DNA from: JACRPI01 sp964385055 | GTDB taxonomy: Archaea; Nanobdellota; Nanobdellia; Woesearchaeales; DSVV01 | Reading direction: 5' to 3' | Assembly (NCBI GenBank): GCA_964385055.1 | Contig: CAYLMH010000005.1 | Coordinates: 3,808 to 67,807 of the forward strand | Length of the DNA stretch: 64,000 nt | Part shown: one piece after another, positions 34,176 through 42,650 of the stretch | How the letters are laid out: every line of letters starts with the position of its first letter | Numbering within the stretch: position 1 is the stretch's first letter | Notes under the pieces: generated by a model | The model's database searches: none | What the model saw: the letters and a program-made list of their open reading frames with translations, nothing else | Told to the model about the DNA's origin: nothing | Translations under genes and position numbers: made by a program

Positions 34176-34619
34176 ATGTCCACACAAATCAAAGATCTGA
34201 TTAAGCCAATACCAATGGTGCCATACTCTATGAATATAGCTGGCATAGCAGTAACAATGGACTTGAATAAGACTCATTGTGTTCTTGTTGAGCATGTCGA
34301 TGGATCAATGGGAATTATCGCAGAAAAGGATATTATTCGAAAAGTAGTTGCGCGATGCAGAGATCCTTCGAAGATTAAAGCATATGAAATTATGACGCAG
34401 CCTTTAGTAACAGCAGATGGAGAAACAGACATCAAGGATGCGATTGAGATTATGCGAAAATGCAATGTCCGAAATCTGATTGTCACGAGTGGAGAGAAAA
34501 TTCTTGGAGTGGTCAAGCGAACCACTATTCTCAACAGCATTAAGTTTGAAGAAGAAGAGAATTGGACAGCAGAAGTGCCAATGCCGCAAGCTACTCCAAC
34601 AAGAGAGTTAGGACTATAA
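34176..34619 (+). CDS. CBS domain-pair protein
   Basis: 147 residues with two CBS motifs (residues 15-65 and 70-130), including VEHVDGSMGIIAEKDIIRKV and IMTQPLVTADGETDIKDA. CBS pairs bind adenine nucleotides and regulate partner enzymes. The partner is not evident. It has a GGGGG Shine-Dalgarno and a leader of about 25 nt after GTATAAATC. Confidence 0.85.
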   Translation: MSTQIKDLIKPIPMVPYSMNIAGIAVTMDLNKTHCVLVEHVDGSMGIIAEKDIIRKVVARCRDPSKIKAYEIMTQPLVTADGETDIKDAIEIMRKCNVRNLIVTSGEKILGVVKRTTILNSIKFEEEENWTAEVPMPQATPTRELGL

Positions 34620-34670
34620 ACATCATCCTCAGAACAAAAGTATAAATACTTCAACAAATAGAATTCTCTC

Positions 34671-36383
34671 ATGCGCAAAAACACAGAAGTCGCAAAAATC
34701 CTGTACCATATCGCAGATCTTCTTGAAATACAGGATGTGCAATGGAAACCAGCAGCATATAGAAAAGCTGCACAAAGTGTCGAAAGCGCTTCTGAAGATG
34801 TTAGTGTTCTTGTCAAAGAAAAACGATTGCATGAACTTCCTGGTGTTGGAGAACATATTGGAACAAAGATACAAGAGCTTGTGGAAACAGGAAAACTGCA
34901 GTATCTCGAAAAACTGAAAAAAGAAACACCCATTGATGTAGAAAGTCTTTCAAGAATCGAGGGGCTTGGTCCAAAGACATTGAAACGGCTCTGGAAGCAA
35001 CTGAAAATCAAGAATATCGAAGATCTCAAGAAAGCAGCAGAGACAGGAAAGCTCTCAGAAGTGGAAGGAATAGGAGAAAAGAAGCAGCAACAAATTCTCG
35101 AAAGACTACAACGCCTCAAAACACAAGGTCCTGAACGAATGCTGCTAGGCATTGCTGCGCCGATTGCAGAAGAGATCACAAAAATACTGCGAGCAGTACA
35201 AGGAGTGCAGCAGGTGGAGATAGCAGGGTCATACAGACGAGGAAAAGAAACTGTGGGGGATATTGACATTCTTGTTGCCGCAACAGAAGCAAAGCGAGTG
35301 ATGGATGTCTTTGTTTCCATGAACGGTGTTGCAGAAATACTTGCGCAAGGAGCAACAAAAAGCAGTGTGCGAATGGAGAATGGATTACAAATAGATATTC
35401 GTGTTGTCCAAAAAGAGCAATACGGTTCTGCGCTCCAATATTTCACAGGAAGCAAAGAGCATTCTGTTGCGTTACGAACAATCGCAGTAAGAAAAGGATT
35501 GACGCTCAGTGAGTATGGATTGTTCACCATAAAAGAAAAGAAACTTGTCGCAAGTAAAACTGAAGAAGAAGTCTACAAAAAATTAGGACTGCAATATATT
35601 CCTCCAGAGATGCGAGAGAATCGTGGTGAGATTGAACTCGCGCAAAAGAAAAAAATTCCAACGCTTGTTGAACTGAAAGATATCAATGGAGATTTCCAGA
35701 CACAGACAACATGGAGTGATGGAAGTCATACAATCGAAGAGATGGCAAAAAGAGGGGAACAGCTGGGATGGAAGTTCATCACTATTACAGATCACGTGGG
35801 GGGGATTGGAATTACAAATCCACTTGACGAAAAGCGCTTGCAAAAGCAGGCTCTGATGATTGACAAACTGAGCAAAAAGATGAATATTCATATTTTCAAA
35901 GGAGCAGAAATTGATATCATGAAAACAGGCGCACTTGCGCTTTCAAAAAAAGCGTGCAAGGAGTTAGATGTCGTGCTCGCATCTATTCATTCCTCATTTA
36001 GAATGCCACAAAAAGAGATGACAAAAAGAATTTGCGCTGCGATAGAAGAATATCCTGTGCACATTTTAGGTCATCCAACAGGTCGTTTAATCAACCGCAG
36101 AGATCCGTTGGATTTTGACACAGAAAAAGTATTTCAGACTGCGAAAGAGAGGGGTGTGTTTTTGGAGATCAATGGACAACCCGCGCGAATGGATTTAAAC
36201 GATGTGCATGTGCAGAAAGCAAGAGAGCTTGGCTGTTCGTTTGTCATCAGTTCTGACGCGCATGCAGTAGATCAGTTGGAGTATGTGAAGTATGGTGTAT
36301 TGACTGCGCGAAGAGGATGGTTGCAGAAGAAGGATGTGTTGAATACAAGGACTGTGACGCAGATTGAGAAAGTGTTGAGATAA
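34671..36383 (+). CDS. polX: PolX family DNA polymerase with altered PHP motif
   Basis: Family X polymerase of 570 residues: HhH fingers at about 55-145, nucleotidyl-transferase domain with GSYRR (186-190) and GDIDI (Asp197, Asp199; third Asp242), and a C-terminal PHP domain from about 335. The first PHP motif reads GDFQTQTTWSDG, so both metal-binding His are Gln343 and Gln345. The later PHP motifs (TDHV, GAEIDI, IHSSF, GHPTGR, SSDAH) are intact. It probably works in base-excision or gap repair; exonuclease activity is doubtful. TATAAATAC box, leaderless. Confidence 0.93.
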   Translation: MRKNTEVAKILYHIADLLEIQDVQWKPAAYRKAAQSVESASEDVSVLVKEKRLHELPGVGEHIGTKIQELVETGKLQYLEKLKKETPIDVESLSRIEGLGPKTLKRLWKQLKIKNIEDLKKAAETGKLSEVEGIGEKKQQQILERLQRLKTQGPERMLLGIAAPIAEEITKILRAVQGVQQVEIAGSYRRGKETVGDIDILVAATEAKRVMDVFVSMNGVAEILAQGATKSSVRMENGLQIDIRVVQKEQYGSALQYFTGSKEHSVALRTIAVRKGLTLSEYGLFTIKEKKLVASKTEEEVYKKLGLQYIPPEMRENRGEIELAQKKKIPTLVELKDINGDFQTQTTWSDGSHTIEEMAKRGEQLGWKFITITDHVGGIGITNPLDEKRLQKQALMIDKLSKKMNIHIFKGAEIDIMKTGALALSKKACKELDVVLASIHSSFRMPQKEMTKRICAAIEEYPVHILGHPTGRLINRRDPLDFDTEKVFQTAKERGVFLEINGQPARMDLNDVHVQKARELGCSFVISSDAHAVDQLEYVKYGVLTARRGWLQKKDVLNTRTVTQIEKVLR

Positions 36384-37289
36384 TCACTTCGTCAAACAAA
36401 CAACCACATCATCAATCAAGAATGTATGTTCTGCCTGACTGACCATGCCTTTGGAAACTTCAACAAGAGGTGCGTGTCCTTGCACATTGCCATTCATCTT
36501 CAGCTGCCCAAGCGCCAACGAAACCTTATTCACGCCATGTTTTTCATCCAACCATCGTCGTGCAAAAGGAACGTGCTGGAATTTCTCAATATCTTGCATC
36601 ATTTGTCGTGCGATTGGACTGCGCACAGGCCGATGAGAAACTTCTTCAAAAATTACTGTCTCACCAGCATCTTTAATTCGTCCTTCTCCAGAAGATGCGA
36701 AGGGTTCAATCGCGATGATCATGCCTTTTTCCAAAACAACTTTTTCTTTAGTGTCATAGTTAGGAATAGATGGCCCGGTGTGAATTTGATACAACGCAAT
36801 CCCATGTCCTGACAAATTGCGGATAGGCTGAAATCCATGCGACGTAATGGTTTCTTCAACAACGCGACCGATTTCTGCGACAGGCAAACCAATTTTCAGA
36901 ATTTTCATAGCATTTGCAAGCGCTTGCTGCGACGCTTCGACTAATTTTGTTCGCTTGCCAGACAAGTCAATGGTATACGCAGTATCGCCGATTGCGCCTT
37001 CATAGCACACACCAATGTCTACTTTGATAATTTGATCAGAAAGAACAATGGAATCGTTCAGAATAGGAGTATAATGTGCAGCTATTTCGTTCAAAGAAAG
37101 ATTCACTGGAAACGCAGGGAATGCTCCTTTTTCTCGAATTTTATCTTCAATCGCGTTCGCAATATCAAGCAATTTTGCACCTGGTTTAATCAAGGATTTT
37201 GACCATTCGCGAACCTCAGAAGCGATTTTTCCTGCTTTGATCCATTTTTCTTTATCTTCTGGATTCATGATGTTTGGATATTGTTTCAT
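36384..37289 (-). CDS. map: Methionine aminopeptidase, type II
   Basis: M24 family, 301 residues. Metal ligands occur in KVDIGVCYEGAIGDTAY (two Asp), LSGHGIALY (His), IIAIEPFAS (Glu) and SQAEHTFLI (Glu). The helical insert typical of type II is present. It removes initiator Met cotranslationally. Its TGA stop directly follows the TAA stop of polX on the other strand, with no base between. CATATAAAC lies about 25 nt before ATG 37289. Confidence 0.94.
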   Translation of the reverse strand: MKQYPNIMNPEDKEKWIKAGKIASEVREWSKSLIKPGAKLLDIANAIEDKIREKGAFPAFPVNLSLNEIAAHYTPILNDSIVLSDQIIKVDIGVCYEGAIGDTAYTIDLSGKRTKLVEASQQALANAMKILKIGLPVAEIGRVVEETITSHGFQPIRNLSGHGIALYQIHTGPSIPNYDTKEKVVLEKGMIIAIEPFASSGEGRIKDAGETVIFEEVSHRPVRSPIARQMMQDIEKFQHVPFARRWLDEKHGVNKVSLALGQLKMNGNVQGHAPLVEVSKGMVSQAEHTFLIDDVVVCLTK

Positions 37290-37349
37290 GAAAGGAAAAA
37301 AGAAGGATTTGTTTATATGGTTTGCTGTTCGAAAAGCACAAACTATTTA

Positions 37350-37403
37350 TAGCTGACGCACGAAATAATCGTAATCTTTTGTGGTGATTTCGTGTGTCAG
37401 CTA
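37350..37403. repeat. Compound palindrome P8 upstream of the peroxiredoxin gene
   Basis: TAGCTGACGCACGAAA (37350-37365) pairs with TTTCGTGTGTCAGCTA (37388-37403) with one G-T type mismatch. It is followed after three bases by P9. The pair fills the divergent map/peroxiredoxin promoter region. Confidence 0.7.
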
Positions 37404-37406
37404 ATA

Positions 37407-37449
37407 AGCGAACGAACATATGAAGTTACGAAAAGTTGGTTCGTTCGCT
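37407..37449. repeat. Palindrome P9 containing the peroxiredoxin TATA box
   Basis: AGCGAACGAAC (37407-37417) and GTTCGTTCGCT (37439-37449) form a perfect 11-bp inverted repeat with a 21-nt spacer. CTATAAC at its right end is 25-30 nt before ATG 37477 and is the likely TATA box, so folding or protein binding here could affect transcription. Confidence 0.65.
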
Positions 37450-37476
37450 ATAACAAAGAACAGAGAAAAGAAGCAC

Positions 37477-37947
37477 ATGAATTATCCAACAATAAATACA
37501 AAAGCGCCAGACTTCAAATTACCAGACCAAAACAACAAATCAACATCGTTGAAAGATTTCAAAGGCAAATGGGTTGTTCTCTATTTCTATCCAAAAGACG
37601 ACACTCCTGGCTGTACAGTAGAGGCGATTGATTTTACAAAAGCAAACAACCAGTTTAAAGAATTAAACGCAGTTGTTGTCGGAGTAAGTCCTGATGATCA
37701 TAAAAGCCACTGCAAATTTATTGAAAAACACAAATTGGATATTACCCTCCTCAGCGACACAGAAAAGAAAACACTCGAAGCGTATGGCGTTTGGCAGGAA
37801 AAATCCATGTACGGCAGAAAGTATATGGGTGTTGCACGAACAACATTCTTAATTAATCCAGAAGGGAAGATTGCCTTTGTGTGGGAGAAGGTCAGTGTTA
37901 CAGGACATACTGATGATGTGAAGAAAAAGATTATGGAGTTGCAGTAG
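37477..37947 (+). CDS. bcp: Peroxiredoxin, BCP type
   Basis: Thioredoxin-fold peroxidase of 156 residues. The peroxidatic Cys46 is in DDTPGCTVEA. The resolving Cys of classic BCP (five residues on) is absent; a Cys in HKSHCKF may serve or it may be a 1-Cys form. The thioredoxin reductase encoded at 47960 could support it. An upstream in-frame start would add 19 residues, but the CTATAAC box favours ATG 37477. Confidence 0.9.
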   Translation: MNYPTINTKAPDFKLPDQNNKSTSLKDFKGKWVVLYFYPKDDTPGCTVEAIDFTKANNQFKELNAVVVGVSPDDHKSHCKFIEKHKLDITLLSDTEKKTLEAYGVWQEKSMYGRKYMGVARTTFLINPEGKIAFVWEKVSVTGHTDDVKKKIMELQ

Positions 37948-37949
37948 AT

Positions 37950-38333
37950 TCACAATGCAGAGAGTTTTTTAATAATCTCTTTTATCTTTTTCTCATTGAG
38001 AAGAATGTAATTTTTCGGGATCATGAATCCTTCATAGGAAATTCTATTTCTATACTCTCTCATTTGTTGGAGAAATAATCGAGTTTGCTCATCAAAAGCA
38101 TGTTGTTTGGAAATAAAGTCTATCAATTCCTGATGTGCTCCTTCCCCTTTTACTTTAACACCTTGTTTTGCAGCAATTCCCTCAAGAAGTTTATGAATAA
38201 CATCATAATAATCAACAAGCGTGTTACTGGGATACTTTAATGGATCAAGTTCTTGCAATCTTTGCATAGTAATTTCAGCCATCTTCTTAAGCGCTTCTGC
38301 TTTCTGTATATCTGGCTGACCTTTTATAATCAT
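37950..38333 (-). CDS. HEPN-domain toxin-like protein
   Basis: The 127-residue helical protein is the partner of the upstream nucleotidyltransferase. The HEPN motif near residue 95 reads REYRNRISYEGF: the Arg-Asn pair is kept but the usual His at +5 is Tyr, so RNase activity is uncertain. Its ATG overlaps the MNT stop (ATGA), so translation is coupled. The HEPN/MNT pairs act as toxin-antitoxin modules. Confidence 0.75.
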   Translation of the reverse strand: MIIKGQPDIQKAEALKKMAEITMQRLQELDPLKYPSNTLVDYYDVIHKLLEGIAAKQGVKVKGEGAHQELIDFISKQHAFDEQTRLFLQQMREYRNRISYEGFMIPKNYILLNEKKIKEIIKKLSAL

Positions 38334-38869
38334 TTATATCCCTCTAAAAATCCATGAAGAACAATACCATTGGTAATATTATTTTTTAACTCTTTTGGAT
38401 AAGACGAAAAATTTTCATTAAAGTGAAGTTCTATTTTTCTTTTGAGTTTCTTCTCAAAGAGTGTAAGATGAAGATCCTCCTGTTTACATTCAACAAAGAG
38501 ATCAATGTCACTTGTTTCTATGTCCTCTCCTCTTCGATAGCTTCCAAAAAGAACAATGGTTTTTGGTGCAAGAGTATCAGCAAGAAAATCAATAAGAGAA
38601 GATTCTAGAAGAGCAGAGAAGTTGTAAAGCATCTTTTGTTGCTGAAATTTCTTTGCATTTCTTTCTGCAGTGTAGAGGGGAAATTTCCTTTTTCCTTTTT
38701 TTTCAATAGATTCAGTAATAAAGCCATCTTTTACCAAAGCCTTCAAGTTTTGCTTGACAGAAGTATGGGCAATTCCTATTGCAGTACTGATCTCCATAAG
38801 ATTATGCCCTTTGGTGGGATAGTCAAGAAAAAAGGAAAGCGTTTGTTCCATACTACTTTTTTGTAACAT
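38330..38869 (-). CDS. MNT-type nucleotidyltransferase antitoxin with N-terminal winged helix
   Basis: The 179-residue protein joins an N-terminal wHTH (residues 10-75; HNLMEISTAIGIAHTSVKQN) to a minimal nucleotidyltransferase domain with GSYRRGEDIETSDIDLFVE, which has both Gly-Ser and two Asp. MNT antitoxins modify or mask the HEPN partner. An 18-bp palindrome between its TATA box and its start suggests self-repression through the wHTH. Confidence 0.82.
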   Translation of the reverse strand: MLQKSSMEQTLSFFLDYPTKGHNLMEISTAIGIAHTSVKQNLKALVKDGFITESIEKKGKRKFPLYTAERNAKKFQQQKMLYNFSALLESSLIDFLADTLAPKTIVLFGSYRRGEDIETSDIDLFVECKQEDLHLTLFEKKLKRKIELHFNENFSSYPKELKNNITNGIVLHGFLEGYK

Positions 38870-38870
38870 A

Positions 38871-38888
38871 TATTACATTAATGTAATA
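38871..38888. promoter_or_regulatory. Perfect 18-bp palindrome in the HEPN/MNT promoter
   Basis: TATTACATTAATGTAATA is an uninterrupted inverted repeat placed between the minus-strand TATA-like TTTTTATATTAC (38889-38900) and the ATG at 38869. A bound dimer would block initiation. The natural candidate is the wHTH of the gene it precedes. Confidence 0.6.
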
Positions 38889-38908
38889 AGTAATATAAAA
38901 ATGTTGTG

Positions 38909-41116
38909 TTAATTCTTTTGCCGAACTAAAGGTCGTACTTGCAATTCCTTTGTTTCATAATTCAAAGTAAGTCGGAAAGCATCTCCATTTGGAGTAAAGA
39001 GAGACAGAGAAAAGTCAAAATGTTGTTCAGGAAGTTCAGACCTACGAGCGTCACATTGTTCTGCAACAAAAGGAAGCTTATAGGCATCATATCCCGGAGC
39101 GAGAGTTTTATGTTCTCCATCCCATGCGCCTCTTCCTTCATGAATCAGAATTGTTTCATTTCCAAATCTGCTTGGAAAGATATGAATTCCTGTGTCGTAG
39201 CCTAAAGAATAGTTTTTTCTTGTAAATTGATTAGAGTAAAGCAGTTTATGTCCTATTCTATAATACAAATGATCCCAAGGAGCAAACAGTCGTTCTTTGT
39301 GTACTTCTGGTTTATAAGAATCCTGTAAGCCCCAGAGATCAACGCCTGCAGCGATTTGTGCTTCTTTGATTTTGTGATCAAATTCTTTTGCTTTCTTTTC
39401 ATCTTGTCGATGAAAAATGTTTGGGTAAATTTTATCAACAACATAGCCTCCGACTAAACCAAACCATGCAGTAGGAAGGGATTCAACACCATACTCATAC
39501 AATGTATACGCAGTTGCTAAAGCGCCAATTATAGAGAATGGATGCTTTGTTGCAGCATCCCAAAGATGTGTTCCCAAAGGAATCGACTTGACCATTAATT
39601 CAAGATTTGAAGGAACTGCAAGAGTTCTCTTTTGTTCATGCAATTTTTTAATTTCTGCGCTCTCTCCAAGAAGAGTTTCTAATTCTGTTCGTGCGGTTTC
39701 TAGCTGTCCTCTTGCGTGAGTATGTTTGTATCGATTATATGAGAGATTAATACCACCCAAAATACTAGCCGCTGTACCCAATCTAAAATATTCCCATGCT
39801 GCGTCAATTCCTGCGAGTAAAGCAGGATCAGCGCCAATAACAGAACCAAGATAATCTTTCAAAAGATCAGGAAAAGGAGTAAAACTTAGAGCAATATGAA
39901 CTGCTCCAGTAGCAAGTAAGAAATAATTAAATTTAATATTATCTAAACGTTCTTCAATATCTTTTTCATATTTTTCCATTGCGAGAGTAAGATCAGCAAC
40001 ACGAAGACCTTCAGCACTATACAAGGGAATTCCTGCTTGTCGACTGCGTGCTTTTACTAAATCTCCTTTATACATCGGAAGAATTCTTTTTGCTTCTTCT
40101 GCTCGTTCAGCTTTCGCAACGTAAGAAGCAAAGCGTCCATGAGGAAAAATAATAGAAGGAATATATCCCATACGAGCAAGCGCATGATCCAAAACCCCAA
40201 AATCCGCAAGCTCCATTTCAAGAGAAGTAATTTTCTGTTTTGTTTGTCGAACTTGAAAACCATCTTCTGTGGAAACAACCAAACCATTGCCAGCAAGATC
40301 ATCCAAAACAGCACGAGCAGTTTGATGTCTTTTCACAACATCATGTTCACACATTTTCTTGACAACAGAAACTAATTGAGAACTATAATCCCCTTCAAAT
40401 TCTTCAAAATACAAATTTCGCGGAGTATTCAAACCAACCATTCCAGAAGGATGTTCTCCCTTCATCAAGTAATACATCGTAAGTCCAAGGGAATGAATAT
40501 CAGAAGCAGGAGTTGGATTTCCTTGATATTGTTCTGGAGCAACGTAAAGAAGTGTTCCCATCGCAACAGTGCCTGAAAGTGTTCGTAAGGTTGCGTCTCG
40601 CGCAGCACCAAAATCAGCAATAACAACATTGCCAGAATGATCAATCATAATATTGCTTGGTTTAATGTCCCGATGCAAGACATCGCGTGCATGAACCTTT
40701 CCAAGAATAGTTGCAGATTGTAAAAGAATTTCACGAACAGCTTCTTCTGGAAGAGGACGCGTAGATCGTAATTTTTCAAGAGTCGCACCATCAACGTAAT
40801 CAGAAACAACTGCGTAATTTCTAAGCTCAAGATTTGAAACACCATGCGCAAGAAGATGAGTAACACCCGCAACATCGTCCAACTTTTGCCAAGAAATAAA
40901 TCGTTCTCGCTCCGCAGAAGTCGGCCTTCGATGTAATACTTTCACCGCAACAACATCTTCTCCTCGCTGTGCTTTATACAACGTTCCTTGTCCACCATCG
41001 CCACGTTCTTCAACAAGAGTATAAACGAGAGGTGAACCATTAATAGTAAGTGTTGTAGAAATTGCATCGCCTGGAACAACAACATCAGAAACAAGTTCTT
41101 CAAGAAGTTTGCTCAT
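38909..41116 (-). CDS. Hanks-type Ser/Thr protein kinase, membrane-attached
   Basis: The kinase domain is at about 30-290: Gly loop GDGGQGTLYKA, Lys59 in VAVKVL, catalytic Asp150 in HRDIKPSN, DFG at 168-170, then GTLLYVAPEQ and SDIHSLGLTMYYL. Several hydrophobic segments follow (about 395-540), then an unrecognised 200-residue C-terminal region. It is a bacterial/eukaryal-type kinase and fully motif-complete. It begins at the base after the stop of the S26-like gene, so the two form one operon. Confidence 0.9.
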   Translation of the reverse strand: MSKLLEELVSDVVVPGDAISTTLTINGSPLVYTLVEERGDGGQGTLYKAQRGEDVVAVKVLHRRPTSAERERFISWQKLDDVAGVTHLLAHGVSNLELRNYAVVSDYVDGATLEKLRSTRPLPEEAVREILLQSATILGKVHARDVLHRDIKPSNIMIDHSGNVVIADFGAARDATLRTLSGTVAMGTLLYVAPEQYQGNPTPASDIHSLGLTMYYLMKGEHPSGMVGLNTPRNLYFEEFEGDYSSQLVSVVKKMCEHDVVKRHQTARAVLDDLAGNGLVVSTEDGFQVRQTKQKITSLEMELADFGVLDHALARMGYIPSIIFPHGRFASYVAKAERAEEAKRILPMYKGDLVKARSRQAGIPLYSAEGLRVADLTLAMEKYEKDIEERLDNIKFNYFLLATGAVHIALSFTPFPDLLKDYLGSVIGADPALLAGIDAAWEYFRLGTAASILGGINLSYNRYKHTHARGQLETARTELETLLGESAEIKKLHEQKRTLAVPSNLELMVKSIPLGTHLWDAATKHPFSIIGALATAYTLYEYGVESLPTAWFGLVGGYVVDKIYPNIFHRQDEKKAKEFDHKIKEAQIAAGVDLWGLQDSYKPEVHKERLFAPWDHLYYRIGHKLLYSNQFTRKNYSLGYDTGIHIFPSRFGNETILIHEGRGAWDGEHKTLAPGYDAYKLPFVAEQCDARRSELPEQHFDFSLSLFTPNGDAFRLTLNYETKELQVRPLVRQKN

Positions 41117-41665
41117 CTAATACACCACTGCAACCAAAATGCCTTGGACATCAGAAAAGCGAACTTTTTCTTTGTCAGGGATTGGGTTATTGTCACCTTT
41201 CACCACATAATAAATTCCTAATTCATCTTTCTCAATCGCAATAACGCGATGAATCACGACCCCATTTCCAGATCTATAGCTGATCACATCACCAACATGA
41301 ATATCATCTTCAGAGTCTGGTTTAATTTCAATGCCATTTGCGCCAGCATCAAGCAATGGATCCATGGAATTGGTGTCTGTAAAACTGCTCCAAACAGGAT
41401 CATCAACGTCAAGCACAACATGATCATCGTACACTTTAATCTGTTCCTCAGTAATGTGATCATTCGGAGACATAATTTCAGCAGAAGAAAAAGTCAGAAA
41501 ATTATTGACTTTTTCAAGAACACCATCATCCCCAGGTACGACAACATTTTCTTCCGAAGAAGCAGAAAAATCAAGATATAAGGAGTGTCCAATCCAGCCA
41601 AGAGCGACAGCTGAAACAACAACCAAATAGATCAATACATGCCCCTTAAATAAACCCCAAGCCAT
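41117..41665 (-). CDS. Signal-peptidase-like (S26/S24) membrane protein
   Basis: The 182-residue protein has one N-terminal TM helix (VLIYLVVVSAVALGWIGHSL), then an outside domain with Ser100 in FTDTNSMDP, His139 in VVIHRVI, HVGDVISYRSG and VVKGDNNPIPDKE. These match the S26 Ser-His pattern, so it may be an active peptidase of restricted target or a sensor. It abuts the kinase gene downstream. The start is leaderless after CTTTAAAAAG. Confidence 0.75.
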   Translation of the reverse strand: MAWGLFKGHVLIYLVVVSAVALGWIGHSLYLDFSASSEENVVVPGDDGVLEKVNNFLTFSSAEIMSPNDHITEEQIKVYDDHVVLDVDDPVWSSFTDTNSMDPLLDAGANGIEIKPDSEDDIHVGDVISYRSGNGVVIHRVIAIEKDELGIYYVVKGDNNPIPDKEKVRFSDVQGILVAVVY

Positions 41666-41727
41666 AGGGCAAAGAAACCAAACATGCTTTTTAAAGGTTG
41701 TGAGTTTTAATGACTGGAGAGTGAAAA

Positions 41728-42108
41728 TTATCTCACTGCAAAGAGTTTCTCTTTGATGAGTTGTAGATCTGCTTGAATCATGCCTAAATTTGCATCTAAT
41801 TTAGCATCTAAAGTATCTACTTTCCGCTCCAAGTTTCCAATTCGTTGCTTCATTGGATTGAAATATATTTTCCATGATGCGAGTGCAGCCATAAATAATC
41901 CAACAATCCATTCATATTCTGCAGGAACTCCAAAATCTGCAAAAAGTGGATCCCTTGTAATGATGCCCACAAATAAGAAAGATATTCCTAGAAAAAATAA
42001 AAAAGGAAAGATTTGCTCCAAAGGAAATTTTGGAAGTATATATCTTCTAAAAAGATAAAGGATTACACAAATCAACACAATAATCCAAAATACAGTCATA
42101 AATATCAT
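41728..42108 (-). CDS. Small membrane protein with coiled-coil tail
   Basis: Three TM helices occur in the first 90 residues, then a heptad-like tail (LERKVDTLDAKLDANLGMIQ). Function unknown. The start is set at ATG 42108 because GAGGTGA lies five bases before it; an upstream GTG at 42126 overlaps that site. It has the same orientation as, and is likely near-cotranscribed with, the kinase cluster. Confidence 0.6.
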   Translation of the reverse strand: MIFMTVFWIIVLICVILYLFRRYILPKFPLEQIFPFLFFLGISFLFVGIITRDPLFADFGVPAEYEWIVGLFMAALASWKIYFNPMKQRIGNLERKVDTLDAKLDANLGMIQADLQLIKEKLFAVR

Positions 42109-42167
42109 ACTACTCACCTCAAACACTTTTTCTATTTAAACTTTCTGTCGTCATGATTCCAACACAA

Positions 42168-42563
42168 CTACTCATCATAGTTCACATCATACCCAAAAGC
42201 AAAACCTCCGTTCTTCTGCATTTGCTGCATGGTATAAATTCGTGTTTCCATATACTCGTGAACATCTTCTGCGTATTGGTCAATCGCAAGGTCATACACT
42301 CCATTAGGCGCATGTTTCAACGCAACGCGAGCGCCATCATACAATTCATTCATGTAGCGATCAGGATGCTGATCAATTTGTTGATGCACATATGCAGCAA
42401 TCGTAGAAAATTCACCCGCAGTGGTCATTGCTTCTAATTGAGAAACAGTTTCAACGTGCGTATCTTCTTGTGGCTTTCCAAACGCAGTAGTGTAGCCAAC
42501 AGTCGTGCAGCTTCCTACAATAAATGCCAGAGGCAAAAGTACTTTTCCCATTTTTTGTTCCAT
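42168..42563 (-). CDS. Putative lipoprotein, unknown
   Basis: 131 residues. A short signal (GKVLLPLAFIVGSC) ends at a lipobox-like Cys19 followed by TTVGY. The mature part is helical with Glu/Tyr/His residues. A Shine-Dalgarno AAGGTGA precedes the ATG by six bases, with a structured leader at 42583-42650. It is near the kinase cluster on the same strand. Confidence 0.6.
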   Translation of the reverse strand: MEQKMGKVLLPLAFIVGSCTTVGYTTAFGKPQEDTHVETVSQLEAMTTAGEFSTIAAYVHQQIDQHPDRYMNELYDGARVALKHAPNGVYDLAIDQYAEDVHEYMETRIYTMQQMQKNGGFAFGYDVNYDE

Positions 42564-42582
42564 AAATTCTCACCTTTTTGTT

Positions 42583-42650
42583 TTAAAAAAAATGAGGGAG
42601 GACTGTCCACCACAGACATCGCAATGCGTGCACTGCTTGCCTCCCTTGCA
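42583..42650 (-). ncRNA. Structured leader or small RNA upstream of the lipoprotein gene
   Basis: On the minus strand GGGAGG (near 42643) and CCTCCC (near 42592) form an outer stem around a 40-nt loop, followed by CTCATTTTTTTT and then the Shine-Dalgarno of the lipoprotein gene. A TTTAATAAG box lies about 25 nt upstream of the stem. In one frame the loop reads CKGGKQCTHCDVCGGQ, a zinc-knuckle-like pattern without a start codon. The 42584-43063 gap otherwise holds TTTCGG/CCGAAA repeats and hairpin copy E. Confidence 0.3.
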
